From NCBI RefSeq assembly GCF_021029445.1, contig NZ_CP072610.1, forward strand, positions 1,364,001 through 1,428,000: DNA of 64,000 bases, given 5' to 3'. Positions 8,091 through 17,041 of the stretch are shown here, one piece after another (within the stretch, counting starts at the first letter, position 1; every line of letters starts with the position of its first letter). Under the pieces are notes generated by a model. That model saw nothing but the letters and a program-made list of their open reading frames with translations. It was not told the origin of the DNA and did not search any database. Source of the DNA: Pseudomonas wenzhouensis (GTDB lineage Bacteria; Pseudomonadota; Gammaproteobacteria; Pseudomonadales; Pseudomonadaceae). The position numbers and the translations under genes were made by a program.

Positions 8091-10172
8091 TCAATGCAGC
8101 GCCAACGAGGGGTTCAGGCCCAGGTAGTCGAGCAGGATGCGTCCGCTCTCTGCCAGGTAGGCGTCGTCTTCCGGCGTGCTCTTGTCATCGGCAAGGGGCA
8201 GCGCGTCTTCGTCTTCCTTTTCCAGTTCCTTGAGCGGCTCTTCGCCCTTGGCCTGGCGGCGGTTGTTCTCCAGCGCCAGTTGCTTGGCCTCGACTTCGGC
8301 CTGACGTGCCCGGCGGGTCTGCTCGTTGAGGCTGACGGTGGTTTCGGCCATCAGCTTCTTGGCCAGGGTCAGGCGATCACGGGTGAAGACGAAGTCCGGA
8401 TCCTGGGCGGTGCGCTGCTCATGGCGGGCCTTGAGCTCGCTCAGGAACGGCTTGATCGGGTCCAGCTCGGGTTTGATCGCCGGGCGGATGCTGTCCCAGG
8501 GCAGAGCAGCGGGCAGTGCGCTTTCGCCGATGTCCTTGGTGTCCATCACGTCCGGGTAGGTGATATCCGGGATCACGCCTTGATGCTGAGTGCTCTGGCC
8601 GGAGACGCGATAGAACTTGGCCAGGGTCAGTTTCAGCTCGCCATGGTTGAGCGGCTGGATGGTTTGCACCGTGCCCTTGCCGAAGGTCTGGCCGCCGAGA
8701 ATCAGCGCGCGGTGATAATCCTGCATGGCGCCGGCGAAAATTTCCGAGGCCGAGGCGGACAGGCGGTTGACCAGCACGGCCAGTGGGCCGCTGTAGTAAA
8801 CGCTCTTGTTCTCGTCGGCGAGCACGTCGACACGGCCGTCGGCATTGCGTACCAGCACGGTGGGGCCTTGTTCGATGAACAGGCTGGTCAGTTCGGTGGC
8901 TTCCTGCAGCGAGCCACCACCGTTGTTGCGCAGATCGATGACCACGCCGTCGACCTTCTCGGCCTGCAACTCGTCGAGCAGGCGTTTGACGTCACGGGTG
9001 GTGCTCTTGTAGTTCGGGTCGCCCGCGCGGAAGGCCTTGAAATCGAGGTAGAAGGCCGGCAGCTCGATGACGCCGAGCTTGTAATCACGGCCTTCGTGCT
9101 TGAGTTGCAGTACCTTCTTCTTGGCGGCTTGCTCTTCCAGTTTCACCGCTTCACGGGTGATGGTGACCACCTTGCTGGTCTGGTCGCTGGGCGGATTGCT
9201 GGCCGGAATCACTTCCAGACGCACGGTGGAGCCTTTCGGGCCACGGATCAGCTTGACCACTTCGTCCAGGCGCCAGCCGATCACATCGACCATCTCGTCA
9301 TTGCCCTGAGCCACACCGACGATCTTGTCGGCCGGTGCGATCTGCTTGCTCTTTTCGGCCGGGCCGGCAGGCACCAGACGCACCACCTTGACATGCTCGT
9401 TGTCGCTTTGCAGGACGGCACCGATGCCTTCGAGCGACAGGCTCATGTTGATGTCGAAGTTTTCCGCATTGTCCGGTGACAGATAGGTGGTGTGCGGATC
9501 GTAGGTGGTGGCGAAGGCGTTGATGTAGGCCTGGAACACATCCTCGCCACGGGTCTGCTTGAGGCGCGCCAACTGGTTCTTGTAGCGCTTGGTGAGCAGT
9601 TCCTGGATGTCCTTGGTTTCCTTGCCGGCAATCTTCAGGCGCAGCACTTCGTCCTTGACGCGTTTGCGCCAAAGGTCGTCCAGCTCGGCACGATCCTTGG
9701 CCCAGGGCGCTTTCTCGCGGTCGATCTGCAGCTCTTCATCGATGCTGAAATCGATCTTGTCGACGCCCTTGTCCAGCTCGGCCAGCGCATAGTTCAGGCG
9801 CTCTTCCATGCGGCTCAGGTGGCGGCGGTAGATGGTGAAGCCGGGTTCGAGGTCGCCGCTTTTCAGCAGGTCATCGAAGCGGGTGCGCCACTGGTTGAAT
9901 TCGGCAATGTCAGCCGCAGTGAAATAGCTGCGCGATGGATCGAGCAACTTCAGGTAGTTGTCATAGATCTGAATCGAGCGCTCATCATTGAGCGGCGGCT
10001 TGTTGTAGTGATGGCGGCGCAGCAGCTCCACTACGTTGAGGCTGGCAATCACCTGCTCGCGATCCGGCTGCAGATAGTCCCAGCTGGTCGCTGTGGTGGT
10101 CTTGGCCGCCAGCGGCAGGGCACTGAGGCCGAGTACGAGGGCGAGGGCGGTGCTTGCTAGAGAGCGCTTCAT
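8091..10172 (-). CDS. prc: Carboxy-terminal (tail-specific) protease Prc
   Basis: Periplasmic S41-family serine protease that degrades tagged or misfolded proteins and trims envelope proteins. The 693-residue product has a signal peptide (MKRSLASTALALVLGLSALPLAAK), a long helical N-terminal domain, a PDZ domain (about residues 215-310) and the catalytic region. There SASASEIFA carries the nucleophilic Ser and TFGKGTVQ the general-base Lys. A charged C-terminal DUF3340-type region follows. The start at 10172 gives the signal peptide directly; the frame remains open upstream. The protein is the size expected for Pseudomonas Prc. Divergent from the quinone oxidoreductase. Confidence 0.95.
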   Translation of the reverse strand: MKRSLASTALALVLGLSALPLAAKTTTATSWDYLQPDREQVIASLNVVELLRRHHYNKPPLNDERSIQIYDNYLKLLDPSRSYFTAADIAEFNQWRTRFDDLLKSGDLEPGFTIYRRHLSRMEERLNYALAELDKGVDKIDFSIDEELQIDREKAPWAKDRAELDDLWRKRVKDEVLRLKIAGKETKDIQELLTKRYKNQLARLKQTRGEDVFQAYINAFATTYDPHTTYLSPDNAENFDINMSLSLEGIGAVLQSDNEHVKVVRLVPAGPAEKSKQIAPADKIVGVAQGNDEMVDVIGWRLDEVVKLIRGPKGSTVRLEVIPASNPPSDQTSKVVTITREAVKLEEQAAKKKVLQLKHEGRDYKLGVIELPAFYLDFKAFRAGDPNYKSTTRDVKRLLDELQAEKVDGVVIDLRNNGGGSLQEATELTSLFIEQGPTVLVRNADGRVDVLADENKSVYYSGPLAVLVNRLSASASEIFAGAMQDYHRALILGGQTFGKGTVQTIQPLNHGELKLTLAKFYRVSGQSTQHQGVIPDITYPDVMDTKDIGESALPAALPWDSIRPAIKPELDPIKPFLSELKARHEQRTAQDPDFVFTRDRLTLAKKLMAETTVSLNEQTRRARQAEVEAKQLALENNRRQAKGEEPLKELEKEDEDALPLADDKSTPEDDAYLAESGRILLDYLGLNPSLALH

Positions 10173-10300
10173 GCTGATTCGACGTAGTGGCAGGTGATAA
10201 CGCATATTAGGCCGTATTTGAGGGCGCCAGGTTCCGTTGGCGCTAGGCGAAAGCCCGGCGGTCAGCGCCGGGCTCGGTTCACTTGCACTATGGAGGCAGC

Positions 10301-11263
10301 ATGAAGGCATTGCAAGGCGTCGGAGGTCATGCGCAGTGGCTGGAGCAACCGGCACAGGTCTGTGACGCGGGGCAGATTCGGGTGAAGGTCGCGGCTGCCG
10401 GACTCAATCGGGCTGACCTGTTGCAGCGCGCCGGGCTCTATCCGCCACCGCCTGGTGCCAGCCAGGCACTGGGCCTGGAATGTTCCGGGGTGGTGGTCGA
10501 AGTGGGCGCCGGCAGTGCCTGGCAGGTGGGTGATCGTGTGTGCTGCCTGCTGGCGGGGGGCGGCATGGCCGAGGAGGTGGTGCTCGATGCGCGCCACGCG
10601 ATGCCGGTGCCCGAGGGGCTGAGCCTGGTCGAGGCGGCGGTGGTGCCGGAGGTCTATGCGACAGCCTGGCTCAACCTGTTTCAGCTTGGCGCCCTGCGCC
10701 CCGGCGAGAAGGTGCTGCTGCATGCCGGCGCCAGTGGTGTCGGTTCGGCGGCCATCCAGCTGTGCAAGGCGTTCGGCAGCCCGTGCTGGGTCAGTGTCGG
10801 CTCCGCCGAGCGCCTGGCTTACTGCGAGACACTGGGCGCGCAGGGCGGTGTTCTGCGTGGCGAAGACTTGCAGGCGCTGCGTGACTTCGCGCCGTTCGAT
10901 GTGATTCTCGATCCGGTCGGCGGGCAGTATGCGGCGCTCAATCTGGCCTTGTTGGCGCTGGACGGACGCTGGATCAACATTGGCCTGATGGGCGGGCGCG
11001 AGGCCTCGCTGGACCTGGCACAGGTGCTGGGCAAGCGCATTCAGCTGACCGGTTCGACCTTGCGCAATCGCGACGATCAGTTCAAGGCTGACCTCTTGCG
11101 CGATCTGCAGCAACAGGTCTGGCCGTTGTTCGCCGAAGGGCGTCTGAAGCCGCAACTTGAGCGCAGTTTTGCCATCGAAGACAGTGAAACGGCGTTCCAG
11201 ACACTCGCCGGTAACCAGGTCGCGGGTAAACTGGCGCTGCTGATTGACCCCAGCCTGGCCTGA
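10301..11263 (+). CDS. Zinc-independent NAD(P)H quinone oxidoreductase
   Basis: Medium-chain dehydrogenase/reductase of 320 residues, of the PIG3/quinone-oxidoreductase branch. A GroES-like N-terminal half (GLNRADLLQRAGLYPPPPG, the PIG3-type signature) is followed by a Rossmann half with the nucleotide motif HAGASGVGSAAIQ. No structural or catalytic zinc cysteines are present. It likely reduces quinones with NADPH; the exact substrate is unknown. The start at 10301 follows GGAGGC. Single gene, divergent from prc. Confidence 0.88.
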   Translation: MKALQGVGGHAQWLEQPAQVCDAGQIRVKVAAAGLNRADLLQRAGLYPPPPGASQALGLECSGVVVEVGAGSAWQVGDRVCCLLAGGGMAEEVVLDARHAMPVPEGLSLVEAAVVPEVYATAWLNLFQLGALRPGEKVLLHAGASGVGSAAIQLCKAFGSPCWVSVGSAERLAYCETLGAQGGVLRGEDLQALRDFAPFDVILDPVGGQYAALNLALLALDGRWINIGLMGGREASLDLAQVLGKRIQLTGSTLRNRDDQFKADLLRDLQQQVWPLFAEGRLKPQLERSFAIEDSETAFQTLAGNQVAGKLALLIDPSLA

Positions 11264-11299
11264 GCCAGTGCTGCAGCCCGCGCCTGACGTGGGCTGTGC

Positions 11300-11369
11300 T
11301 ATCGATTGGTGCATTCAATCGATATCATGGCTGTAATCAATAAGCTTTTTTTCGTTAGGTGGCTAATAT
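11300..11369 (+). promoter_or_regulatory. ahpC control region with inverted repeat
   Basis: TATCGATTG and CAATCGATA (11300-11308 and 11316-11324) form a perfect 9-base inverted repeat with a 7-base spacer. It lies just upstream of a -10-like TAATAT (11364-11369) with a poor -35. That layout suits an activator-dependent promoter. OxyR is the expected activator of ahpC in Pseudomonas, but the repeat does not match the textbook OxyR tetrad exactly, so its identity is inference. Confidence 0.4.
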
Positions 11370-11418
11370 AGCGACCGCAAAGTCCTAACCCTCACAGCAA
11401 CTTCACTAGGAGTCAGAG

Positions 11419-11982
11419 ATGTCCCTCATCAACACTCAGGTTCAGCCGTTCAAGGTCAACGCTTTCCACGCTGGCGAGTTCATCGAAGTCACCGAGCAGT
11501 CCCTGAAGGGCAAGTGGTCCGTACTGATCTTCATGCCGGCTGCCTTCACCTTCAACTGCCCGACCGAAATCGAAGACGCTGCCAACAACTACGCCGAGTT
11601 CCAGAAGGCTGGTGCCGAGGTCTACATCGTGACCACCGACACCCACTTCTCGCACAAGGTATGGCACGAAACTTCGCCGGCCGTTGGCAAGGCTCAGTTC
11701 CCGCTGATCGGTGACCCGACTCACCAGCTGACCAACGCGTTCGGCGTGCACATTCCGGAAGAAGGCCTGGCGCTGCGCGGCACCTTCATCATCAACCCGG
11801 AAGGCCAGATCAAGACCCTGGAAATCCACTCCAACGAAATCGCTCGTGACGTGTCCGAGACCCTGCGCAAGCTGAAGGCTGCTCAGTACACCGCCGCTAA
11901 CCCGGGTCAGGTTTGCCCGGCCAAGTGGAAAGAAGGCGAAGCCACTCTGGCGCCGTCGCTGGATCTGGTTGGCAAAATCTAA
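11419..11982 (+). CDS. ahpC: Alkyl hydroperoxide reductase subunit C (2-Cys peroxiredoxin)
   Basis: Cytoplasmic peroxiredoxin of 187 residues that reduces hydrogen peroxide, organic peroxides and peroxynitrite, using AhpF as reductant. The peroxidatic cysteine sits in FTFNCPTE (about residue 47) with the conserved Pro-Thr context. The resolving cysteine is in GQVCPAKW (about 166). Length and ends match typical AhpC. The ribosome binding site AGGAG lies before the ATG. A terminator separates it from ahpF, allowing much higher ahpC expression. Confidence 0.97.
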   Translation: MSLINTQVQPFKVNAFHAGEFIEVTEQSLKGKWSVLIFMPAAFTFNCPTEIEDAANNYAEFQKAGAEVYIVTTDTHFSHKVWHETSPAVGKAQFPLIGDPTHQLTNAFGVHIPEEGLALRGTFIINPEGQIKTLEIHSNEIARDVSETLRKLKAAQYTAANPGQVCPAKWKEGEATLAPSLDLVGKI

Positions 11983-11994
11983 ATCTGCCAACTT

Positions 11995-12028
11995 CCTTTC
12001 CGGCCTGTCTCAGGTCGGAAAGGACCCT
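11995..12028 (+). terminator. Terminator/attenuator between ahpC and ahpF
   Basis: Twelve-base arms CCTTTCCGGCCT and AGGTCGGAAAGG (11995-12006, 12012-12023) with one G-T pair, 5-base loop and a following CCCTTTT. It likely ends most ahpC transcripts while some read through into ahpF. Confidence 0.7.
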
Positions 12029-12134
12029 TTTGCGCTGTTTGGGCCATTAACCGGCCCTTGTGGTGCCCGATGCCCGGGCGCGATCCGTTCGGTCATTTTA
12101 TTGCCCGAATTTTCGTATTTGAGGAATTTCCGCC

Positions 12135-13691
12135 ATGTTGGACGCCAATCTGAAAGCCCAGTTGAAGGCCTATCTGGAGAAGGTCACCCTGCCGTTCGAG
12201 ATCGTCGCGTCCCTCGATGACAGCGCGAAATCTCAGGAGTTGCAGGGCCTGCTGCAAGACATCGTCGGCCTGACCGACAAGATTACCCTGAAGACCGACG
12301 GCAACGATGCCCGCCGTCCGTCCTTCGCCCTGAATCGTCCGGGCGAAGACACCGGTGTTGCCTTTGCCGGTATCCCCATGGGCCACGAGTTCACCTCGCT
12401 GGTGCTGGCCCTGCTGCAGGTCGGTGGCCATCCGTCGAAGCTCGATGCCGACACCATCGCGCAGATCAAGAGCATCGAAGGCAAGTTCGAGTTCGAGACC
12501 TACTTCTCGCTGTCCTGCCAGAACTGCCCGGACGTGGTCCAGGCGCTGAACCTGATGGCCGTGCTCAACCCCAATATCCGCAACGTCTCCATCGACGGTG
12601 CGCTGTTCCAGGAAGAGGTCGAGCGCCGCCAGATCATGGCTGTGCCGAGCATCTACCTGAACGGTGAGGTCTTCGCTTCCGGTCGCATGGAAGTGAAGGA
12701 AATCCTCGCCAAGATCGACACCGGCGCGGCCAGCCGCGATGCCGATAAGATGAGCGCCAAGGACGCCTTCGACGTGCTGGTAGTCGGTGGTGGCCCGGCC
12801 GGTGCTGCGGCCGCGATCTATGCCGCACGCAAGGGCATTCGTACCGGCCTCGCCGCCGAGCGCTTCGGTGGTCAGGTGCTGGACACCATGGCCATCGAGA
12901 ACTTTATCTCGGTGAAGGAAACCGAAGGCCCGAAACTGGTGCGCGCCCTGGAAGAACACGTCAAGGAATACGAAGTTGACGTGATGAACCTGCAGCGTGC
13001 TTCGGCCCTGGTGCCGGCCAGCAGCGAAGGTGGCCTGCATGAGGTGAAGTTCGACAACGGCGCGTCGCTCAAGGCCAAGACCGTGATTCTCTCCACCGGC
13101 GCGCGCTGGCGCGAGATGGGTGTACCTGGCGAGCAGGAATACAAGGCCAAGGGCGTGTGCTTCTGCCCGCACTGCGACGGCCCGCTGTTCAAGGGCAAGC
13201 GCGTGGCGGTGATCGGCGGTGGTAACTCCGGCGTTGAAGCCGCGATTGACCTGGCCGGTATCGTCAGCCATGTGACTCTGCTGGAGTTCGCCGACACCCT
13301 GCGTGCCGACGCCGTGCTGCAGAAGAAGCTGGCCAGCCTGGCCAACGTCACCGTGATCAAGAGCGCGCAGACTACTGAGGTCAAGGGCGACGGTCAGAAG
13401 GTCACCGGTCTGGTGTACAAGGATCGCACCACCGAAGAACTGCACACCGTCGAGCTGGAAGGCATCTTCGTGCAGATCGGCCTGCTGCCCAACAGCGACT
13501 GGCTCAAGGGTACGCTCGAACTCAACCGCTTCGGCGAGATCATCGTCGACAGCAAGGGCGCAACCAACATTCCTGGCGTCTTTGCAGCGGGCGACGTGAC
13601 CACTGTGCCGTACAAGCAGATCGTCATCGCCATTGGCGAGGGCTCGAAGGCTTCGCTGAGTGCCTTCGATCACCTGATCCGTCATAGCTGA
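12135..13691 (+). CDS. ahpF: Alkyl hydroperoxide reductase subunit F
   Basis: FAD- and NADH-dependent disulfide reductase of 518 residues that recycles AhpC. The N-terminal tandem thioredoxin-fold domain (about 1-195) has the CQNCPD redox pair (about residue 130). The thioredoxin-reductase-like part has the FAD motif [19 protein letters not shown] (about 218), active-site CPHCDG (about 345) and NAD motif [17 protein letters not shown]. All redox cysteines are intact. It lies 152 bases downstream of ahpC and is followed by a strong terminator. Confidence 0.97.
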   Translation: MLDANLKAQLKAYLEKVTLPFEIVASLDDSAKSQELQGLLQDIVGLTDKITLKTDGNDARRPSFALNRPGEDTGVAFAGIPMGHEFTSLVLALLQVGGHPSKLDADTIAQIKSIEGKFEFETYFSLSCQNCPDVVQALNLMAVLNPNIRNVSIDGALFQEEVERRQIMAVPSIYLNGEVFASGRMEVKEILAKIDTGAASRDADKMSAKDAFDVLVVGGGPAGAAAAIYAARKGIRTGLAAERFGGQVLDTMAIENFISVKETEGPKLVRALEEHVKEYEVDVMNLQRASALVPASSEGGLHEVKFDNGASLKAKTVILSTGARWREMGVPGEQEYKAKGVCFCPHCDGPLFKGKRVAVIGGGNSGVEAAIDLAGIVSHVTLLEFADTLRADAVLQKKLASLANVTVIKSAQTTEVKGDGQKVTGLVYKDRTTEELHTVELEGIFVQIGLLPNSDWLKGTLELNRFGEIIVDSKGATNIPGVFAAGDVTTVPYKQIVIAIGEGSKASLSAFDHLIRHS

Positions 13692-13710
13692 TCGGCTGCG
13701 CTAGAAACGA

Positions 13711-13738
13711 AAGGCCACCCCTCAGGGTGGCCTTTTTT
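13711..13738 (+). terminator. Rho-independent terminator of ahpF
   Basis: AAGGCCACCC, loop CTCA, GGGTGGCCTT, then a run of Ts. Perfect 10-base arms. The 5' end of the group II intron remnant begins only about 5 bases after it. Confidence 0.9.
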
Positions 13739-13742
13739 GTGG

Positions 13743-14334
13743 GTGCGCCAGGCATGGCGCGTAGCGCCGTGACTGGCGCTGTTCGGTTCACTGTGGTGGT
13801 GAACCGGACGACTTGGAGGTGAAAGTCCTCTGCACGCCCGGCAAGGGGAAGTGCTAGCGGAAGGCAAGGGTGTCGCGAACGGGTGAAAAGCCTGCTACGT
13901 GCTAGGCGGGGTAGTCAGCTGACCTGGCTGATCGAGCGGCTCAACCCGGTTCTGCGTGGCTGGAGCAGCTACTTCAAGCTGAGCCAGAGCAAGCGGCCTG
14001 TGGAAGAGCTGGATGGCTGGGTGCGGCGGTTGCTGCGCAATGTGCTGTGGCGGCACTGGAAACGACCGGTTACCCGGGCACGCAATCTGATGCGGCTGGG
14101 CTTACCGGAGGAGCGGGCCTGGAAGTCGGCCACCAACGGGCGCGGCCCCTGGTGGAACGCCGGCGCCTTGCACCTGCGGCAGGCGCTGCCGAAGAAACGC
14201 TGGTATGCGCTTGGACTGGTGTCAATACTGGATACGATCACTCGGCTTAGCCGTATGGCCTGAACCGCCGTATACGGAACCGTACGTACGGTGGTGTGAG
14301 AGGACGGCAGGGGCGACCCCGCCTCCTACTCGAT
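13743..14334 (+). mobile_element. Group II intron remnant, internally deleted (about 590 nt)
   Basis: The 5' end GTGCGCC fits the group II consensus GTGYG. It is followed by domain-I-like sequence (for example CACGCCCGGCAAGGGGAAGTG). The 3' end contains a domain-V-like hairpin (CCGTATACGGAACCGTACG, then GGTGGTGTGAGAGG) and a domain-VI-like hairpin ending CTACTCGAT at 14334. Between them only the C-terminal part of the intron-encoded protein survives. Bacterial introns with such proteins are normally about 2 kb or more, so most of the RNA and the reverse transcriptase are gone. Boundaries are judged by eye from consensus ends. It could at most be moved or spliced in trans. Confidence 0.75.
13883..14263 (+). 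pseudogene. Group II intron maturase, C-terminal fragment
   Basis: About 115 recognisable residues of the intron-encoded reverse transcriptase/maturase. The maturase-specific X domain is present (LNPVLRGWSSYFKLS; LDGWVRRLLRNVLWRHWKRP), with the C-terminal ERAWKSATNGRGPWWNAG and LGLVSILDTI segments. The whole reverse transcriptase (fingers-palm, YADD motif) is missing, so the product cannot copy the intron. The nominal start at 13883 has no family match for its first dozen residues and probably marks the deletion joint. Confidence 0.8.
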
Positions 14335-14367
14335 CCGCTGCTCATCCATCTACGGTGAGCGGCTTGC

Positions 14368-14431
14368 GTAGGGTGCGCCGCGCGCACCAATACTTAGATA
14401 CCGCGGCATAGGTGCGCACGGCGCACCCTAC
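14368..14431. repeat. Inverted repeat GTAGGGTGCGC family
   Basis: Begins GTAGGGTGCGCCGCGCGCACC and ends GGTGCGCACGGCGCACCCTAC, i.e. large complementary ends with internal hairpins. Related copies are at 16288-16378 and 27856-27873, and a degenerate one at 48133-48216. It sits between the intron remnant and the aminohydrolase stop. Confidence 0.65.
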
Positions 14432-14442
14432 AGGAGGGCCCC

Positions 14443-15285
14443 TCAGCGCTTCAGGCCACCCAGGGTCAGCGGCATCTGGCGGTTCACATCCTTGTACAGC
14501 AGGTAGCGGAAGCGGCTCGGGCCGCCGGCGTAGCAGGCCTGCGGGCAGAAGGCGCGCAGCCACATGAAGTCGCCGGCTTCGACTTCGACCCAGTCCTGGT
14601 TCAGGCGGTACACCGCCTTGCCTTCGAGCACGTACAGGCCGTGTTCCATGACGTGGGTTTCGGCGAAGGGGATTACGCCGCCCGGTTCGAAGTTGACGAT
14701 GTTGACTTGCATGTCATGGCGCATGTCGCTGATCTCGACGAAGCGCGTGGTGCTCCAGCGGCCTTCGGTGCCGGGCATGACGATGGGCTCGATGTCCTGC
14801 TCGTGGGTGACGAAGGCTTCCGGATACGGCACGCCTTCGACCGGTTGGTAGGCCTTGCGCAGCCAGTGGAAGCGCACGGCTTCGCTGCCGTTGTTGCGCA
14901 GCGACCAATCGCTTTCTGGCGGAATGAAAGCGTAGCTGCCCGGGCGCAGGGCGTGCTGGGCGCCGTTGAGGGTCAGGTCGCAGGTACCTTCGACGACGAA
15001 GATCACGCCTTCGGCGGTCGGGTCCAGCTCAGGCTTGTCGCTGCCGCCGTTCGGGCCGACTTCGACGATGTATTGCGAGAAGGTTTCGGCGAAGCCGGTC
15101 AGCGGGCGGGCGATGACCCACATGCGCATGTTGTCCCAGAACGGCAGGTGGCTGGTGACGATGTCACGCATCACGCCTTTGGGGATCACGGCATAGGCTT
15201 CGGTGAACATGGCGCGGTCGGTCAGCAGTTGTTCCTGACCGGGATGGCCGCCATGCGGGGCGTAGTAGTAGGGCGTTTTGCTCAT
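14443..15285 (-). CDS. (S)-ureidoglycine aminohydrolase, bicupin
   Basis: Releases ammonia from ureidoglycine to give ureidoglycolate in purine (allantoin) breakdown. The 280-residue protein has two cupin domains. The C-terminal one carries the expected metal ligands ETHVMEH and the later Gln in CPQACYAGG. The start MSKTPYYYAPHGGHP at 15285 is typical; an upstream in-frame start has no support. No other allantoin or urate genes are in the window. The divergent LysR gene 143 bases away is the probable regulator. Symbols such as allE are used for enterobacterial counterparts; orthology was not tested. Confidence 0.85.
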   Translation of the reverse strand: MSKTPYYYAPHGGHPGQEQLLTDRAMFTEAYAVIPKGVMRDIVTSHLPFWDNMRMWVIARPLTGFAETFSQYIVEVGPNGGSDKPELDPTAEGVIFVVEGTCDLTLNGAQHALRPGSYAFIPPESDWSLRNNGSEAVRFHWLRKAYQPVEGVPYPEAFVTHEQDIEPIVMPGTEGRWSTTRFVEISDMRHDMQVNIVNFEPGGVIPFAETHVMEHGLYVLEGKAVYRLNQDWVEVEAGDFMWLRAFCPQACYAGGPSRFRYLLYKDVNRQMPLTLGGLKR

Positions 15286-15428
15286 CGAGAAGGTGCCTCG
15301 GCGGGTGAATGGCGCAGGGTGCTGTCCCTGCGCGGAAATTTGACTCCCGTGCACTATAGAAAGTCGCAGCTCGATTCGGAAATTAAATAGTAGAATGCCT
15401 GTCAGTGGGTTTCGTGATGGGTGGCAAT

Positions 15429-16283
15429 ATGCTCGATCCGGTGCTGTTACGCAGTTTTCTCACCGTGGTGCAGACCGGTGGTTTTACCCGCGCGGCGGCC
15501 AGCCTGCACCTGACGCAGTCCACCGTCAGCCAGCAGGTGCGCCGTCTGGAAGAGCAGCTCGGCGCCGAGCTGCTCGACCGTAGTGGTCGCTATGTGGTGA
15601 CCACCACCGAGGGCGAACGCCTGCTCGGTTACGCCAACCGCATCGTCGCACTGATGGATGAAGCCATGCTGGCGCTGGGGCAGAGCGCGGTGGAGGGCGA
15701 GGTGCGCCTTGGCGTGCCGGACGATTTCGCCGCCAACAGCCTGACGCCCTATCTGGCCGATTTCGCCGACGCGCATCCGGGCATTCGCCTGGAGATCACC
15801 AGCGGCCTCAGTCATGACGTGTGGCGCGCGTTCAATGCCGGCGAACTGGACCTGGCGTTGATCAAGCAGCGTGCCGGCAGTGCCAAGGGCCTGGCCAGTT
15901 GGGCCGAACCGCTGGCCTGGTTGGATAGCCGCGCGCGCCCGGTGCTGGCGCGCAATCCGGTACCGCTGGCGGTGTTCCCGCCCAATGGGCTGTACCGCCT
16001 GGAGATGACTCACGCGCTGGACGCCATGGGCAAGCCCTGGCGCATCGCCTATGTCAGCAGCAGTTTGCCCGGCGTCAGCGCCGCTGCCGAAGGCGGGCTG
16101 GGTCTGACCCTGTTGCCGCGTCGCTTGATCACTGCCGAGCACCGTGAACTGGGTGAGGCCGAAGGCTTCGCCCCGGTGGCGCCGGTGGAGGTGGCCCTGC
16201 ACGCGCGCAACCAGTTGCCCGGTTACGCGCGCGAATTGGCGGCGGCGTTGATCGAGGCCTGCGAAGGGATCATGAGCCCGTAG
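15429..16283 (+). CDS. LysR-family transcriptional regulator
   Basis: A 284-residue regulator. The N-terminal winged helix-turn-helix (about 1-60: LLRSFLTVVQTGGFTRAAAS, LTQSTVSQQVRRLEEQLG) is followed by a LysR effector-binding domain. Its divergent placement against the ureidoglycine aminohydrolase gene suggests it controls that gene. In-frame ATGs at 15405 and 15417 are possible; 15429 gives the usual short arm before the helix-turn-helix. The effector is unknown. Confidence 0.85.
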   Translation: MLDPVLLRSFLTVVQTGGFTRAAASLHLTQSTVSQQVRRLEEQLGAELLDRSGRYVVTTTEGERLLGYANRIVALMDEAMLALGQSAVEGEVRLGVPDDFAANSLTPYLADFADAHPGIRLEITSGLSHDVWRAFNAGELDLALIKQRAGSAKGLASWAEPLAWLDSRARPVLARNPVPLAVFPPNGLYRLEMTHALDAMGKPWRIAYVSSSLPGVSAAAEGGLGLTLLPRRLITAEHRELGEAEGFAPVAPVEVALHARNQLPGYARELAAALIEACEGIMSP

Positions 16284-16287
16284 TCGG

Positions 16288-16378
16288 GTAGGGTGCGCTG
16301 TGCGCACCTTGGAACCCCAGGGCTTCGCTTTGTTTACCTGGCGCGTCAGATAGGGCTGGTGCGCACAGCGCACCCTAC
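16288..16378. repeat. Inverted repeat GTAGGGTGCGC family
   Basis: GTAGGGTGCGCTGTGCGCACC at one end and GGTGCGCACAGCGCACCCTAC at the other are exact complements, enclosing about 50 bases. Same family as 14368-14431. It separates the convergent LysR and HAD genes and may terminate both. Confidence 0.7.
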
Positions 16379-16387
16379 AGGCCCGGA

Positions 16388-17041
16388 TCAGCGCCAGCTG
16401 AGTATCGGCCAGCCGGCCTGTTCGGCGTGGGCGCGCAGGGTCGGGTCGGGATTGACGGTGAAGGGCTTGTCCACCCGTTGCAGCAGCGGCAAGTCATTGC
16501 GCGAGTCGGAGTAGAAGCTGGCACCGGCCAGGCTTTCGCCCTGTTCAGCCAGCCAGGCTTCGAGGCGGGTGACCTTGCCTTCGCGATAGGTCAGCACGCC
16601 CTGGGTGCGGCCGGTGTAGAAACCGTGTTGCTGTTCCAGATCGATGGCCAGCACTTCATCGATGCCGAAGCGTTCGGCAATGGCGCTGACCAGAAAGTGC
16701 GCCGAGGCGGAGATCACCAGCAGGCGATCGCCAGCGGCGCGGTGCGCAGCCAGGGTGCGGCTGGCGTCGCTGTAGAAGATCGGCTCGATCACGTCCTCGA
16801 CGAAGGGCTCGACCACACGGGCGACCTCCTCGGGCGTGCGACCGACCAGCGGCGACAGGGTGAAGGCCATGTAGTCCTCCATGGCCAGGGTGCCGGCAGC
16901 GTACTGGCGCATCAGCTCCTGTTCGTGGGCGATGAAGGAGTCGCCATCGGCCCAGCCGATTTTCACCATTTCCTGCGTCCACAGGCTGGCGCAATCGCCG
17001 TGAATCAGCGTTTCGTCAAGATCGAAAATCGCCAGGGCCAT
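16388..17041 (-). CDS. HAD-IB family hydrolase (phosphoserine-phosphatase-like)
   Basis: A 217-residue cytoplasmic phosphatase of the haloacid dehalogenase superfamily, subclass IB. Motif I is FDLDETL (nucleophile and acid Asp), motif II the Ser of ISASAHF, motif III the Lys in YREGKVTRL, motif IV YSDSRNDLPLL. It is the last gene of the transporter operon. Its ATG shares one base with the ATPase stop (TGATG), indicating coupling. In this context it probably removes phosphate from the imported compound or its hydrolysis product, which is inference. Confidence 0.85.
   Translation of the reverse strand: MALAIFDLDETLIHGDCASLWTQEMVKIGWADGDSFIAHEQELMRQYAAGTLAMEDYMAFTLSPLVGRTPEEVARVVEPFVEDVIEPIFYSDASRTLAAHRAAGDRLLVISASAHFLVSAIAERFGIDEVLAIDLEQQHGFYTGRTQGVLTYREGKVTRLEAWLAEQGESLAGASFYSDSRNDLPLLQRVDKPFTVNPDPTLRAHAEQAGWPILSWR

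Noticed and set aside
8094..9479. Long plus-strand open frame opposite prc
   Set aside because: It is the antisense shadow of prc; the prc frame has a signal peptide, PDZ and catalytic motifs, while this one has no family features.
13883..14263. Complete small maturase gene
   Set aside because: The first residues do not match the family and the reverse transcriptase part is missing, so it is a fragment inside an intron remnant rather than an intact gene.
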